A stretch of DNA of 64,000 nucleotides from Blastococcus sp. CT_GayMR20 (GCF_004570345.1 NZ_SPQM01000005.1:32698-96697); one strand, 5' to 3'. Shown: positions 33,562 to 44,501, numbered from the stretch's first letter. Notes: generated from the sequence alone by a model not told the origin. Numbers and translations are program-made.

Positions 33562-34338
33562 GTGGCCCGCAGCCTGCTCCCCTCCGCGGTCGTCCCGGCC
33601 CGGTTCCGCGGCCGCCGTCCTTCCGGCTGGACCGCGCTCGTGCCCGTGGTGGCCCTGGCGGCCGGCCTACTGTTCGCAACGTCCGGCCGGACGGCGCAGG
33701 GCACCGATCTGCGCGCCGGCGAGGTCACCCAGCTCTCGGAGCTCATCGAGCAGCGCAACACCGTGATCGCCCGGCAGAGCGACCAGCTGGCCGACCTGCA
33801 GCGCGAGGTGGACCGGCTGACCGAGGGGGCCGCCAGCCGCGACGGCGCCGTCGCGGCCGCCCGGAGTGCCGGTGAGGCGGGTGCGCTGGCCGCCGCCCTC
33901 GTGCCCGTCAGCGGCCCGGGCGTGGAGATCACCCTGGACGACGCCCCTGCCCGCCCCGACGGCACCCTGCCCGGCGGTGCCCGGGCCGACGACCTGGTCA
34001 TCCACCAGTCCGACGTCCAGGCGGTCGTGAACGCGGTCTGGGCCGCCGGCGCCGAAGGCGTGACGGTCATGGACCAGCGGCTCATCGCCACCAGCGCCGT
34101 CCGGTGCGTGGGCAACACCCTGCTGCTGCAGGGCCGCACGTACTCGCCGCCGTTCGTCGTCGTCGCCGTGGCCGACGCCTCCACCGTGCGCGCCCAGCTC
34201 GCGGCGTCGCCGCAGGTGGCGGTGTTCCAGCAGGCGGTGGAGGCCTACGGGCTCACCTTCGAGGTGCGGGAGCGGCCGGCGCTCGCGCTGCCCGCCTACG
34301 ATGGCCCCCTGGACCTGCAGTACGCGACCGCAGGCTGA
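33562..34338 (+). CDS. DUF881 family membrane-anchored protein
   Basis: A 258-residue protein: N-terminal TM segment (ALVPVVALAAGLLFATS), a coiled coil about residues 60-95 (LSELIEQRNTVIARQSDQLA), then the DUF881 domain with VSGPGVEITLDD and VHQ-like DLVIHQSDVQAVVNAVWAAG, ending FEVRERPALALPAYDG. The family occurs in Gram-positive bacteria beside division genes; its biochemical role is unknown. GTG at 33562 is chosen because AGGAGGA lies 5 bp before it; the longer frame from 33514 has no ribosome site. Divergent from crgA, followed by the amidotransferase gene after 26 bp. Confidence 0.85.
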   Translation: MARSLLPSAVVPARFRGRRPSGWTALVPVVALAAGLLFATSGRTAQGTDLRAGEVTQLSELIEQRNTVIARQSDQLADLQREVDRLTEGAASRDGAVAAARSAGEAGALAAALVPVSGPGVEITLDDAPARPDGTLPGGARADDLVIHQSDVQAVVNAVWAAGAEGVTVMDQRLIATSAVRCVGNTLLLQGRTYSPPFVVVAVADASTVRAQLAASPQVAVFQQAVEAYGLTFEVRERPALALPAYDGPLDLQYATAG

Positions 34339-34364
34339 GCATCGACGAGGGAGCACGCACTTCC

Positions 34365-35024
34365 ATGACCGCTCCCGACCGACCGGTGCTGGTCGTCGAC
34401 AACTTCGACAGCTTCGTCTACAACCTCGTCCAGTACCTGGGCCAGCTCGGCGTCCGCTGCATCGTGCGGCGCAACGACGCCGTCAGCGTCGACGAGCTCG
34501 CCGACCTCGACGTCGCCGGGGTGCTGCTCTCCCCCGGGCCCGGGACGCCGTCCGACGCGGGCGTGACCGTGCCGATGGTGCGGGCCGCCGCCGAGACCGG
34601 CACGCCGGTCTTCGGCGTCTGCCTGGGCCACCAGGCGATCGCCGAGGCGTTCGGCGCCGTCGTGGTGCGCGCCCCGGAGCTCCTGCACGGCAAGACCAGC
34701 CAGGTGGTCCACGACGGGGACGGCGTCCTCGCCGGGCTGCCGTCGCCTTTCACCGCGACCCGCTACCACTCCCTGGCCGTCGACCCGGCCACCGTTCCGG
34801 CGGAGCTGGAGGTCACCGGCGCCACCCCGTCGGGCGTCGTCATGGCGCTGCGGCACCGAGAGCTGCCCATCGAGGGCGTGCAGTTCCACCCCGAGTCGGT
34901 GCTCACCGAGGGCGGGCACCGGATGCTGGCCACCTGGCTCGCCGTCTGCGGGCTGACGCCCGACCCGGACGTGGTGGAGAGCGCCAGCGCCACCGCACGA
35001 CGGCTGTCGGCAGCCACGGCCTGA
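34365..35024 (+). CDS. Glutamine amidotransferase, anthranilate/aminodeoxychorismate synthase component II
   Basis: A 219-residue class I glutamine amidotransferase (TrpG/PabA type) that passes ammonia from glutamine to the chorismate-using partner. VVDNFDSFVYNLVQYL is the N-terminal signature, SPGPGTPSDAG the oxyanion loop, GVCLGHQAIAEAFG holds the nucleophile Cys, and GVQFHPESVLTEGG the His-Glu pair. Whether it serves tryptophan or folate synthesis cannot be told here, as no trpE or pabB is adjacent. The mycobacterial counterpart in this slot is called trpG. ATG at 34365. Confidence 0.92.
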   Translation: MTAPDRPVLVVDNFDSFVYNLVQYLGQLGVRCIVRRNDAVSVDELADLDVAGVLLSPGPGTPSDAGVTVPMVRAAAETGTPVFGVCLGHQAIAEAFGAVVVRAPELLHGKTSQVVHDGDGVLAGLPSPFTATRYHSLAVDPATVPAELEVTGATPSGVVMALRHRELPIEGVQFHPESVLTEGGHRMLATWLAVCGLTPDPDVVESASATARRLSAATA

Positions 35025-35028
35025 GAAA

Positions 35029-35083
35029 GGACCCCGTCCTCCTCACCGCTCGCAAGCTCGCGGCGAGCCTCTGGACGGGGCCT
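35029..35083. repeat. Dispersed hairpin repeat, copy 2 (likely two-way terminator)
   Basis: CCCCGTCC and GGACGGGG arms around a loop containing CGCTCGCAAGCTCG. In reverse orientation it shares its ends and internal CCAGAGG with copy 1 at 31377-31430. It fills the gap between the convergent amidotransferase and pknB genes, so it probably terminates both. Confidence 0.7.
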
Positions 35084-35093
35084 GAGGCGCCCG

Positions 35094-36983
35094 CTAGCCG
35101 CCCGGGTTCAGGATGACCGTGATCTCGGTGTCGAACGGCTGAGTGCTGCCGCCCGCCGGATCGGTGGCCTGCACCTGGCCGGGGCCTACGGTCGGGTCCA
35201 CCTCGTCGCTCTCCACGAAGTCGACGTTGGTGAAGCCCGCCTGCGCCAGGAGCGCCTGGGCCCCGGCCTCCGACTGGCCGCGCACGTTCGGCACGGTGCC
35301 CGACGTGGGCTCGGCGGGGCCGCCGGAGATCTGGAGCGTGATCGCGGTGTCCGCCGTGGCCTGGGTGCCCGCGGCCGGGCTGGTGCCGAGCACAGTCCCC
35401 GCCGGTTCCTGCGAGTCCACCTCGGCGGAGGTGATGTTCGTGAAGCCCGCGGACCGCAGGGTCTGGGTCGCCGTCGCCTGGTCCTCGCCCCGGACGTCGG
35501 GCACGGCCACGTCGCCGTCGGAGACCTCGAGGGTGATGGCGGTGTCCACCGGCACCTGGGTGCCCTCTTCCGGGTCGACCGAGATGACCTCGCCCTCGGG
35601 TGCCGCTGAGTCGACCCGGTCGATGGTGACGCGGTTGAACCCGTCGGCCGCGAGATTGCTCTGGGCCTGCTCGACGTCCAGGCCGACGACGCCCGGGATG
35701 GCGACGGCGTCCGGCTCGGCGCCGACGACCAGGCTGACCTCGGTGCCCTCCTCGACCTGCGCGCCGCCGGCGGGGTCGCTCTCCAGGACCGTGCCCACCT
35801 GCGTGGTGTCGGTGACCGGTCGCGTCGTGACCTCGCCGACGACCAGGCCGGCGTCGGTGATCCGCTGCCGGGCCTCAGCCTCGGTGAGGTCGACCAGACC
35901 GGGGACCGCGACCTGGGCGGCCGGCGGGGTCTCGTCGTCGCCGCTCATGGCGATCGCCAGCGCGACGGCACCGGCGACGAGCAGGGCCACGACGACGGCG
36001 ACGATCGCGATGATCTTCCGCCGGCGCCTGCGGTCGGCCTCGTCGGCGTCGTCCCAGTCGTCGTCCCGGTAGGGCACGCCCGGCGTGGCGCTGAGGATCG
36101 TGGTCTTCTCGGCGTCGCCCATGACCGGCGTCGCCTCCACCCGCTGCCCGGCGAGCGCCCGGAGGAGGTCGTTGCGCATCTCCGCGGCCGACTGGTACCG
36201 GTTGGCCGGGTTCTTGCTCATCGCCTTGAGCACGATGGCGTCGAGCTCCGGCGGGATGGCCGGGTTGATCGACGACGGCAGGCGCGGGTCCTCGCGGACG
36301 TGCTGGTAGGCAACGGCGACAGGGGAGTCGCCGGTGAACGGGGGGGCACCGGTCACGAGCTCGAAGAGCATGCAGCCCATCGAGTAGACGTCGGACCGGG
36401 CGTCGACGCCCTCGCCCCGGGCCTGCTCGGGCGAGAGGTACTGGGCGGTGCCGATGACGGCGGCGGTCGAGGTCATCGTCGCGGCCGAGTCGGAGACGGC
36501 GCGGGCGATGCCGAAGTCCATCACCTTGACGGTGCCCTGGGGCGTGATCATCACGTTCCCGGGCTTCACGTCGCGGTGCACGATGCCGTTGCGGTGGCTG
36601 AAGTCCAGCGCCCCGCAGATGTCGGCCGACAGGGCCATCGCGCGCTCGGGGGTCAGGTGACCCTCGCGCCGCAGGACGTCGCGCAGCGTCTCGCCCTCGA
36701 CGTACTCCATGACGATGTACGGGGTGGCGCCGGTCGTCGTGCGGTCCTCACCGGTGTCGTAGACGGCGACGATCGCCGGGTGGTTCAGCGAGGCCGAGGC
36801 CTGGGCCTCGCGGCGGAAGCGGACCTGGAACGAGGGGTCGCGGGCCAGGTCGTGCCGGAGCACCTTGACGGCGACCTCGCGCCCGAGCCGCAGGTCGCGG
36901 CCGCGGTGCACCTCGGCCATGCCGCCGCGCCCGAGGACCCCGCCGATCTCGTAGCGCTCCCCGAGCACCTGCGGCGTGGTCAT
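35094..36983 (-). CDS. pknB: Serine/threonine protein kinase PknB with four PASTA domains
   Basis: A 629-residue membrane kinase. The kinase domain (about residues 11-275) has the glycine loop LGRGGMAEVH, catalytic Lys40 (VAVKVL), HRDVKPGNVM and DFG. The activation loop SAATMTSTAAVIGTAQYLSP has the autophosphorylation Thr pair. A juxtamembrane region and one TM helix (IIAIVAVVVALLVAGAVALA) follow, then four extracellular PASTA repeats (about residues 360-629) that bind muropeptide or lipid II. It controls growth and division by phosphorylating wall-synthesis proteins; PstP reverses this. Last gene of the fhaA-pknB run, 151 bp after pknA. Confidence 0.95.
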   Translation of the reverse strand: MTTPQVLGERYEIGGVLGRGGMAEVHRGRDLRLGREVAVKVLRHDLARDPSFQVRFRREAQASASLNHPAIVAVYDTGEDRTTTGATPYIVMEYVEGETLRDVLRREGHLTPERAMALSADICGALDFSHRNGIVHRDVKPGNVMITPQGTVKVMDFGIARAVSDSAATMTSTAAVIGTAQYLSPEQARGEGVDARSDVYSMGCMLFELVTGAPPFTGDSPVAVAYQHVREDPRLPSSINPAIPPELDAIVLKAMSKNPANRYQSAAEMRNDLLRALAGQRVEATPVMGDAEKTTILSATPGVPYRDDDWDDADEADRRRRRKIIAIVAVVVALLVAGAVALAIAMSGDDETPPAAQVAVPGLVDLTEAEARQRITDAGLVVGEVTTRPVTDTTQVGTVLESDPAGGAQVEEGTEVSLVVGAEPDAVAIPGVVGLDVEQAQSNLAADGFNRVTIDRVDSAAPEGEVISVDPEEGTQVPVDTAITLEVSDGDVAVPDVRGEDQATATQTLRSAGFTNITSAEVDSQEPAGTVLGTSPAAGTQATADTAITLQISGGPAEPTSGTVPNVRGQSEAGAQALLAQAGFTNVDFVESDEVDPTVGPGQVQATDPAGGSTQPFDTEITVILNPGG

Positions 36984-37134
36984 CAGAGGTCCTCTCGGGC
37001 GGGGCGGTGCGTCGTCCGGGCGAGGGCCTCGGCGAGCGGGCGAGCACCCCGGGCGCGGGGCGCTGCGGGCTGGCTGCCGCCGGCGAGCCTATCCGCTGGG
37101 CGGGGCGATCCAGGGACGACGCGGTGGAGCGGGC

Positions 37135-38832
37135 TCACCCGGCCTCACCCGGATCAGCTGCCCCAGCGTTCGGGTCCTCGTCCGGCAGTCCGTCGCCGTC
37201 GCAGTCCTCCGGCGGAGCGCACGGCGGGTCCCCGCCGGGGTCGGCCGGGAGGGTGGTCGTGGTCGTGGCCGTCGTGGTGGACGTCGAGGCCGACGAGCTG
37301 CTGGTCGTCGGGATGCTCCTCGTGGTGGTGGGCGCTGTCGACGTCGTACTGGCGCTGGTCTCGGTCGGTTCCGCTTCGTCGGTCGGCTCCGTCCCCCCGG
37401 GCGCGTAGGCCTCCTCGGCGACGTAGAGCGTGATGTCCGTCCCCGGGGCCACCGAGCCGGTGGGCGCCAGGTCAGCCACGTCCCCGGCGTCCAGCTCCGT
37501 CCCGGCGCCCTCGAGCTGGCCCTCGCTGGCCGTCTCCCGGACGACGCCGAGGCCCTGGGCCGTCAGCGCCGCCTCGACGTCGTCGGCGGGTTCGCCGATG
37601 AACGCCGCCGGGTCCACGACGACCCCGGCAGAACTCGCGCTCGTCACGGTCGGGTTCGTGCTGGCGGTGTCACCGCCGCCGCCGGGGTCGTCGCTGCCGA
37701 GGACCCACCAGGCGCCCGCGGCCAGCAGCAGGACGAGCGCCAGCGCGGCGACCACCCATGCCCAGCGTCGTCCCCGGCGTGGCTCCTCGGGTTCCTCGAG
37801 CCAGCCGTCGTCGTCCTCGGGAGGGGCCTGCAGGGGCGGCATCGGGCCGGCCGGCCCCGTCGGGGGCCCGGCGAGCCCGGCACCGGCCACGGCGGTGGCA
37901 CCGGTGACGGCGATGACCTGCGTGCGCGAGTTGTCCCCACCGGCCGCGACCACCTGGGTGGGCATGGTGACGGGGCCGACGACGGGCGTGAGGGTGCCGC
38001 CGGAGGCGACCCGCCGGATCGCCTCGGCGAAGGCGCCACCGTCCGGGAAGCGGTCGGCGGGGTCCTTGGCCAGCGCCCGCTCGACGAGCAGCCGCACGGC
38101 CGGGGGGACGTGCGCCGGCAACGGCGGCGGCGGCCGGTTGATGTGCGCCAGCGCGATGGCCACCTGGGAGGCGCCGTCGAATGGCCGCGCGCCGGTGAGG
38201 CACTCGAAGGCGACCACGCCCAGCGAGTAGACGTCGGACGGCGGGCCGACCTCCATCCCCTGGGCCTGCTCCGGGGAGAGGTACTGGGCGGTGCCGACGA
38301 CCATGCCGGTGCGGGTGAGCGGTGCGGCGTCGCGGGCCTGGGCGATGCCGAAGTCGGTCAGCTTGACCACGCCGTCGGGCCGGACCATGAGGTTGCCGGG
38401 CTTGATGTCGCGGTGGACCACACCGCCCTTGTGGGCGGCCGACAGCCCGTCGGCGGACTGGCTGATCACGTGCAGCGTCCAGTCGACGGGCAGGGCGCCC
38501 TCGTCGTGGAGGATCGTCACCAGCGGCTGGCCCTCGACGTACTCCATGACGAGGAACGCCAGGTTCTGCGTGCCGGTGTCGTCCACGGTCTCGCCGTAGT
38601 CGTAGACCGACGCGATGTTCTGGTGGGTCAGGGCGGCGGTGTGCCGGGCCTCGTTGCGGAACCGGGCGAGGAAGTTCGGGTCGCCGGTGTACTCGCTCTT
38701 GAGGACCTTGGCGGCCACGATGCGGTCCAGGACCTGGTCGCGGGCCTGCCAGACCTCGCCCATGCCGCCCGTCGCGATCGGGGCCACGATCTCGTACCGG
38801 CCGGCCAGCAGGCTGCCGACGGAGAGCGCCAT
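37135..38832 (-). CDS. pknA: Serine/threonine protein kinase PknA with a PASTA-like domain
   Basis: A 565-residue membrane kinase. Kinase domain about residues 12-275: glycine loop ATGGMGEVW, Lys42 (AAKVL), HRDIKPGNLM, DFGIA and GTAQYLSPEQ. One TM helix (WAWVVAALALVLLLAAGAWW) lies near 362-384. After it comes one degenerate PASTA-like module (FIGEPADDVEAALTAQGLGV) and a long Ser/Thr-rich tail (STTSTAPTTT type) ending in an Asp/Pro-rich segment. Mycobacterial PknA lacks an extracellular PASTA, so this one may sense the wall directly. Its ATG overlaps the pbpA stop by one base (TGATG), so the two are coupled. Confidence 0.92.
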   Translation of the reverse strand: MALSVGSLLAGRYEIVAPIATGGMGEVWQARDQVLDRIVAAKVLKSEYTGDPNFLARFRNEARHTAALTHQNIASVYDYGETVDDTGTQNLAFLVMEYVEGQPLVTILHDEGALPVDWTLHVISQSADGLSAAHKGGVVHRDIKPGNLMVRPDGVVKLTDFGIAQARDAAPLTRTGMVVGTAQYLSPEQAQGMEVGPPSDVYSLGVVAFECLTGARPFDGASQVAIALAHINRPPPPLPAHVPPAVRLLVERALAKDPADRFPDGGAFAEAIRRVASGGTLTPVVGPVTMPTQVVAAGGDNSRTQVIAVTGATAVAGAGLAGPPTGPAGPMPPLQAPPEDDDGWLEEPEEPRRGRRWAWVVAALALVLLLAAGAWWVLGSDDPGGGGDTASTNPTVTSASSAGVVVDPAAFIGEPADDVEAALTAQGLGVVRETASEGQLEGAGTELDAGDVADLAPTGSVAPGTDITLYVAEEAYAPGGTEPTDEAEPTETSASTTSTAPTTTRSIPTTSSSSASTSTTTATTTTTLPADPGGDPPCAPPEDCDGDGLPDEDPNAGAADPGEAG

Positions 38833-40274
38833 CAGTCCTCCTGACCGGCGAGGTGGGCGGCCATGACCTCGCGGGCGATCGGCGCGGAGACGTCGCCGCC
38901 GGTTCCGCCACCGTTCTTCACGAACACCGCGACGGCGATCGTCGGGTCGTCGGCCGGGGCGAAACCGACGAACCAGTTGTGGTCGGGGGCGTCCGGAGTC
39001 TGGGCCGTGCCGGTCTTGCCGGCGACCTCGACGCCGCTGATCCGGGCGGCCCGGCCGGAGCCCCGCTCGACCACGCTCTGCATCATCTCGGTCAGCTGGT
39101 TCGCGATCTCCGTCGAGACCGGGCGGCTCAGCTCCTCCGGCGTCGTCTCGTCGATGACGGAGAGGTCCGGGGCGCGCAGCTGGTCGACGAGGTACGGGGA
39201 CATGAGGCTGCCGTCGTTGGCCACGGCTGCGGCGATCATCGCCGCCTGCAGCGTGGTCACCCGCACGTCGCGCTGGCCGATCGAGGTCTGGCCGAGCGCG
39301 GCGTCGTCCTCGATGTCCCCGACCGTGCTGCCCTCGACCGTCAGGGGGATCTGGAGGCGCTCGCCGTCCAGTCCGAACGCCTCGGCCATCGCCCGCACCT
39401 TGTCCTCGCCCAGCTCGATGCCGAGCATCGCGAACGCGGTGTTGCAGGAGATGGTGAGCGCGTCGAGGAGCGACTGCTCGCCGGTGCTGCTGCAGCTCGA
39501 ACCGTTGAAGTTGGGGATGACGCGGGAGCTGTTGGGCAGCGGGAACTCCGTCGGCGCCGGGATCACGGTGTCCGGCGTGTAGCCCTCGGCCAGCGCGGCG
39601 GCCGACACGATCACCTTGAAGACCGAGCCGGGCGCGTAGATCTCGCGGGTCGCCTGGTTGGCGCGCGGGTCGGGGTCGGCGGCGTCGAGCTCGGCGGCGT
39701 ACTCGCGGATCGCGTCCGGGTCGTGGCTGGACAGGAGGCCGGGGTCGTAGGTGGGCGTGCTGGCCAGACCGAGCACCGCGCCGGTGCTGGGGTCGAGGGC
39801 GACGACGGCCCCGGTGACGCCCTCCAGGCCGGCCATGGCCGCGGCCTGCACGGCAGGGTCGAGCGTGAGGACGACGTCACCGCCGGCGGGGTCCCGGCCG
39901 GTGAACATGTCCGCCAGGCGACGGAGTGCCAGGCGGGGGTCCTTGCCCGAGAGGATGTCGTTCTCGACGCGCTCGATGCCGCTGTTGTTGTAGATCAGCG
40001 AGTAGTACCCGGTGACGGCCGCGTACAGCCCTCCCTGCGGGTACTGGCGCAGGTACTTCAGGCGGCCCTCGGTCGGGACCGAGAGGGCGATCGGCTCACC
40101 GCCGACGATGATCGAGCCGCGCTCGCGGTCGTACTCGGCGGCCAGCACGCGGGTGTTGCTGGTGTCGTCGCGCAAGTCGTCGGAGCGCACGACCTGGATG
40201 TAGTTGACGTTGATGATCAGCAGGGTGAAGAGCACGAGGATGCTGATCGCGACGCGGCGCAGCGGGGCGTTCAC
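38832..40274 (-). CDS. pbpA: Class B penicillin-binding protein PbpA (transpeptidase)
   Basis: A 480-residue membrane-anchored DD-transpeptidase that cross-links peptidoglycan. One N-terminal TM helix (ISILVLFTLLIINVNYIQVV), a dimerisation region, then the transpeptidase domain: SVFK in APGSVFKV (catalytic Ser), SCN in TISCNTA, and KTG in AGKTGTAQ. All three motifs are intact. The GTG at 40274 overlaps the rodA stop (GTGA) and is preferred over an upstream frame lying inside rodA. Its partner is RodA, the glycosyltransferase encoded just upstream. PknA or PknB may phosphorylate it, as known in mycobacteria. Confidence 0.95.
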   Translation of the reverse strand: MNAPLRRVAISILVLFTLLIINVNYIQVVRSDDLRDDTSNTRVLAAEYDRERGSIIVGGEPIALSVPTEGRLKYLRQYPQGGLYAAVTGYYSLIYNNSGIERVENDILSGKDPRLALRRLADMFTGRDPAGGDVVLTLDPAVQAAAMAGLEGVTGAVVALDPSTGAVLGLASTPTYDPGLLSSHDPDAIREYAAELDAADPDPRANQATREIYAPGSVFKVIVSAAALAEGYTPDTVIPAPTEFPLPNSSRVIPNFNGSSCSSTGEQSLLDALTISCNTAFAMLGIELGEDKVRAMAEAFGLDGERLQIPLTVEGSTVGDIEDDAALGQTSIGQRDVRVTTLQAAMIAAAVANDGSLMSPYLVDQLRAPDLSVIDETTPEELSRPVSTEIANQLTEMMQSVVERGSGRAARISGVEVAGKTGTAQTPDAPDHNWFVGFAPADDPTIAVAVFVKNGGGTGGDVSAPIAREVMAAHLAGQED

Positions 40275-41676
40275 TGGGTCACGACCTCGGTGGGCGCGTC
40301 GCCGAGCCGTTGCGGGGCCGCGTGCGGGGTGGCCGGGCGCCGCGCGGCGTCGCTGATGCGGACCAGAAGGGCCACGAGCACGAAGTTGGCCACCAGGGAC
40401 GAACCGCCGTAGGCGAGGAACGGCGTCGTCAGACCCGTCAGCGGCAGCAGGCCGGTGACCCCGCCGAGGACGACGAAGACCTGCCACGCGACGGCGAACG
40501 CGAGGCCCGCGGCGAGCAGCTTGCCGAACGCGTCCCGCACGATGAGCGAGGTGCGCAGGCCGCGCTCGACGAGCACCAGGTAGACGATGATCACCGCGAC
40601 GAGCCCGAACAGGCCGAGCTCCTCGCCGATCGCCGAGGCGATGAAGTCGCTCTTGGCCACCGGCACCTGGTCGGGGCGGCCACCGCCGAGCCCGGCGCCG
40701 AAGAGGCCGCCGGTGCCCAGGCCGAACAGCGACTGCACGAGCTGGTAGCCGGCGCCGTCCCGGTAGGCGAAGGGGTCGAGCCAGGTGTCCACGCGCTGCT
40801 GGACGTGGCCGAAGATCTGGTAGGCGATCAGGGCACCGCCGGCGAACAGCCCGACGCCGATGAGCAGCCAGCTGGAGCGCTCGGTGGCGATGTAGAGCAT
40901 CACCACGAAGATCCCGAACAGCAGCAGCGAGCTGCCGAGGTCGCGCTCGAAGACGAGCACGAGGATCGACAGCACCCAGGCCAGCAGCACCGGGCCGAGG
41001 TCGCGGCCGCGCGGGAGCTCCAGGCCCATCACCCGGCGGCTGGCCAGGGCGAGGACGTCGCGCTTGTCGACCAGGTAGGCGGCGAAGAAGACGACCAGGC
41101 AGATCTTGGCGAACTCACCGGGCTGGATGGAGAAGCCGGCGACCCGGATCCAGATCTTGGCGCCGTTGACCTCGGAGATCGAGGAGGGCAGCAGGGCCGG
41201 CAGCGCGAGCAGAGCCATGCCGACCAGCGCCAGCGTGTACGCGTACCGGGACAGCGTGCGGTGGTCGCGCACGACCACGAGGAACGCGACGAACAGGGCC
41301 ACGCCGAGGGTGGCCCAGACCAGCTGGACCGGCGCGTCTTCCCGGGTGATCGTGCTGTCGAGCTGCTCCGCGGCGAGGTCCAGCCGGTGGATGACGGTGA
41401 GCCCGAGGCCGACCAGCAGGGCGACGCAGGGCAGGAGGAGCGGGTCGGCGTACGGAGCCCACCTGCGGACGACGAAGTGCGCCACGACCCAGAGGGCGGT
41501 GATCCAGGCGCTGAACGCGGCCATCTCCGGCCGCAGGGAGCCGGTGATCGTGAGGTCGACGATGCACTGCGCGACGACGGTGATGAGCACGGCGAAGCCG
41601 AGCAGCGCGGCCTCCGTGCCCCGCCGCTTGGGCGGGGCGGCCGCCTGGGCCCGGGGGTCGGTGGCCGGACCGGACA

Positions 41677-41677
<1 letters not shown>
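40271..41677 (-). CDS. rodA: SEDS peptidoglycan glycosyltransferase RodA
   Basis: A 468-residue polytopic membrane protein of the FtsW/RodA/SpoVE family, which polymerises lipid II. About ten to twelve hydrophobic helices are visible. Family markers include NGAKIWIRVAGFSIQPGEFAK (given in part: IQPGEFAKICLV), FERDLGSSLLLFGIF, and GLGGGRPDQVPVAKSDFI in the large periplasmic loop, then the C-terminal PLTGLTTPFLAYGGSSLVAN. ATG at 41677 overlaps the pstP stop by one base. It pairs with PbpA downstream. Confidence 0.95.
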
Positions 41678-43071
<1,394 letters not shown>

Positions 43072-43144
43072 CCGTCCACCTCGCTCGCGCTCGGGGGGCG
43101 CGGGCGCCCGTCTCCTGTGCTCATCGCCGTGCCCGCACGCTCCC

Positions 43145-43609
43145 TCACGTACGCAGCTCCAGAGCAGTCTGCCCGATGCGGATCGGCTGCCCCGGGTTGA
43201 CCAGGAGCGGACCCTGCACGCGCTGCTGGTCGAGGTAGGTCCCGTTGGTGGAGCCGAGGTCCTCGACGTACCAGGAACCCCCGCGGTTGGTCAGCCGCGC
43301 GTGGCGGGAGCTGGCGAAGTCGTCGGTGAGCACCAGCGTGGAGTCGTCGGCCCGGCCGATCAGGATCGGCTGGTCGCCCAGGGTGATCTTCGTGCCGGCC
43401 AGCGGGCCGGCGGTGACGACCAGCGTGCGCATGCCCTTCTGCCCGCGCTTCTTGCCGGCGGGGGCGGCCCGGGGCGGGACCGAGGCGACCCGTCCGGTCC
43501 GGCCGCCGAACAGGTCGGCGCGCACCACGCGGAACGCCGCGAAGATGAACAGCCACAGCAGCAGCAGGAAGCCGAAGCGGAAGACCTGGAGGACGATCTC
43601 GGCGGTCAC
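43145..43609 (-). CDS. fhaB: FHA-domain protein FhaB (FipA-like)
   Basis: A 154-residue protein with one N-terminal TM helix (VFRFGFLLLLWLFIFAAF) and a C-terminal FHA domain: ILIGRADDSTL, SSRHARL, DLGSTNGTYLD, the phosphothreonine-binding residues being Arg, Ser-Arg-His and Asn. It recruits phosphorylated partners in septum formation; in mycobacteria FhaB/FipA links FtsZ and FtsQ. GTG at 43609 is chosen because the TM helix then begins at residue 9 as in homologues. Longer frames run into fhaA. Confidence 0.93.
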   Translation of the reverse strand: MTAEIVLQVFRFGFLLLLWLFIFAAFRVVRADLFGGRTGRVASVPPRAAPAGKKRGQKGMRTLVVTAGPLAGTKITLGDQPILIGRADDSTLVLTDDFASSRHARLTNRGGSWYVEDLGSTNGTYLDQQRVQGPLLVNPGQPIRIGQTALELRT

Positions 43610-43658
43610 GGCCCCAAGAACCCTCGTGCTGTGTCCCTGCGTGCCCTCGCAAGCTCGG

Positions 43659-44501
43659 TCACGAGCCATCCTGCCGGTAGACCAGCACGGAGTGGCCGAT
43701 GCGGATGACGTCCCCGTCGACCAGGGCCTGCCGGCTGACCCGTCGTCCGTTGACGAGCGTGCCGTTGGTGGAGCCGAGGTCCTCGACCGTCGCCGTCCCG
43801 CCGTCCAGGACGACGTCGACGTGCTTGCGGCTGACGCCGGTGTCCGGCAGCCGGATGTCGGCCTCGGTGCCACGGCCGATGACGTTGCGCCCCGTGGAGA
43901 GCTCGTGGCGCGTACCCGGGCCGTCGACGACGAGCACGTGGGTCACGCCCGGTCGGGAGCCGGCCCGGCCGACGATCGACGGGCCCTGCTTCCCCGTGTC
44001 GGTCGCGACCCGGCCGCGCAGCGGGGGGAGGGGCGGCAGCGGGGGGAGCGGCGGGTGCTGGCCGGTGACCGGCGGAGCACCGCGCGGGGGAGCGGCCACC
44101 GCCATGTCGTCGCGGGACGCGGGGCGGGCCGGGTCGGCGACGTGCGAGCTGACCTCGAAGACACCCGTGGGCAGGTCGGTGTCGCGCTCGAGGCGCACCG
44201 TCACCTTGTCGAAGATCTGGTAGCCCTCGTCGTCGATGTGCTCGCTGACCATGTCCGCGAGCTCGCCGGCGAGCTGGTCCGACCACTGGCCGAGGTGCTC
44301 GAAGTCGGTGCGGCCGAGGGTGACGACGTAGACGTTGGGCGCCAGGACGCGGCCCTCGCCGAGGACGGAGCGCTGCTCGTCTGCCTCGCGCTGGAGTGCC
44401 TTCGCGATCTCGGCGGGGTGCACCTTGCCCTTGAAGATGCGGGCGAAGGCCAGGCCGACCATGCCCTCGAGCCGTCGCTCGAAGCGCTGCAGCACACCCA
44501 C
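43659..44501 (-). CDS. fhaA: FHA-domain protein FhaA with DUF3662
   Basis: A 280-residue cytoplasmic protein. The N-terminal DUF3662 domain (about residues 1-125: GVLQRFERRLEGMVGLAFAR, then KVHPAEIAKALQREAD) is followed by a Pro-rich linker (PPLPPLPPLPPL) and a C-terminal FHA domain (GRNVIGRGTEADIRL, VSRKHVDV, DLGSTNGTLVNG). FhaA binds phosphorylated MviN-type partners and regulates peptidoglycan precursor flipping in mycobacteria. GTG at 44501 has AAAGGAG 6 bp upstream; the longer frame overlaps the tRNA-Leu region and is rejected. First gene of the wall-signalling run. Confidence 0.93.
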   Translation of the reverse strand: MGVLQRFERRLEGMVGLAFARIFKGKVHPAEIAKALQREADEQRSVLGEGRVLAPNVYVVTLGRTDFEHLGQWSDQLAGELADMVSEHIDDEGYQIFDKVTVRLERDTDLPTGVFEVSSHVADPARPASRDDMAVAAPPRGAPPVTGQHPPLPPLPPLPPLRGRVATDTGKQGPSIVGRAGSRPGVTHVLVVDGPGTRHELSTGRNVIGRGTEADIRLPDTGVSRKHVDVVLDGGTATVEDLGSTNGTLVNGRRVSRQALVDGDVIRIGHSVLVYRQDGS

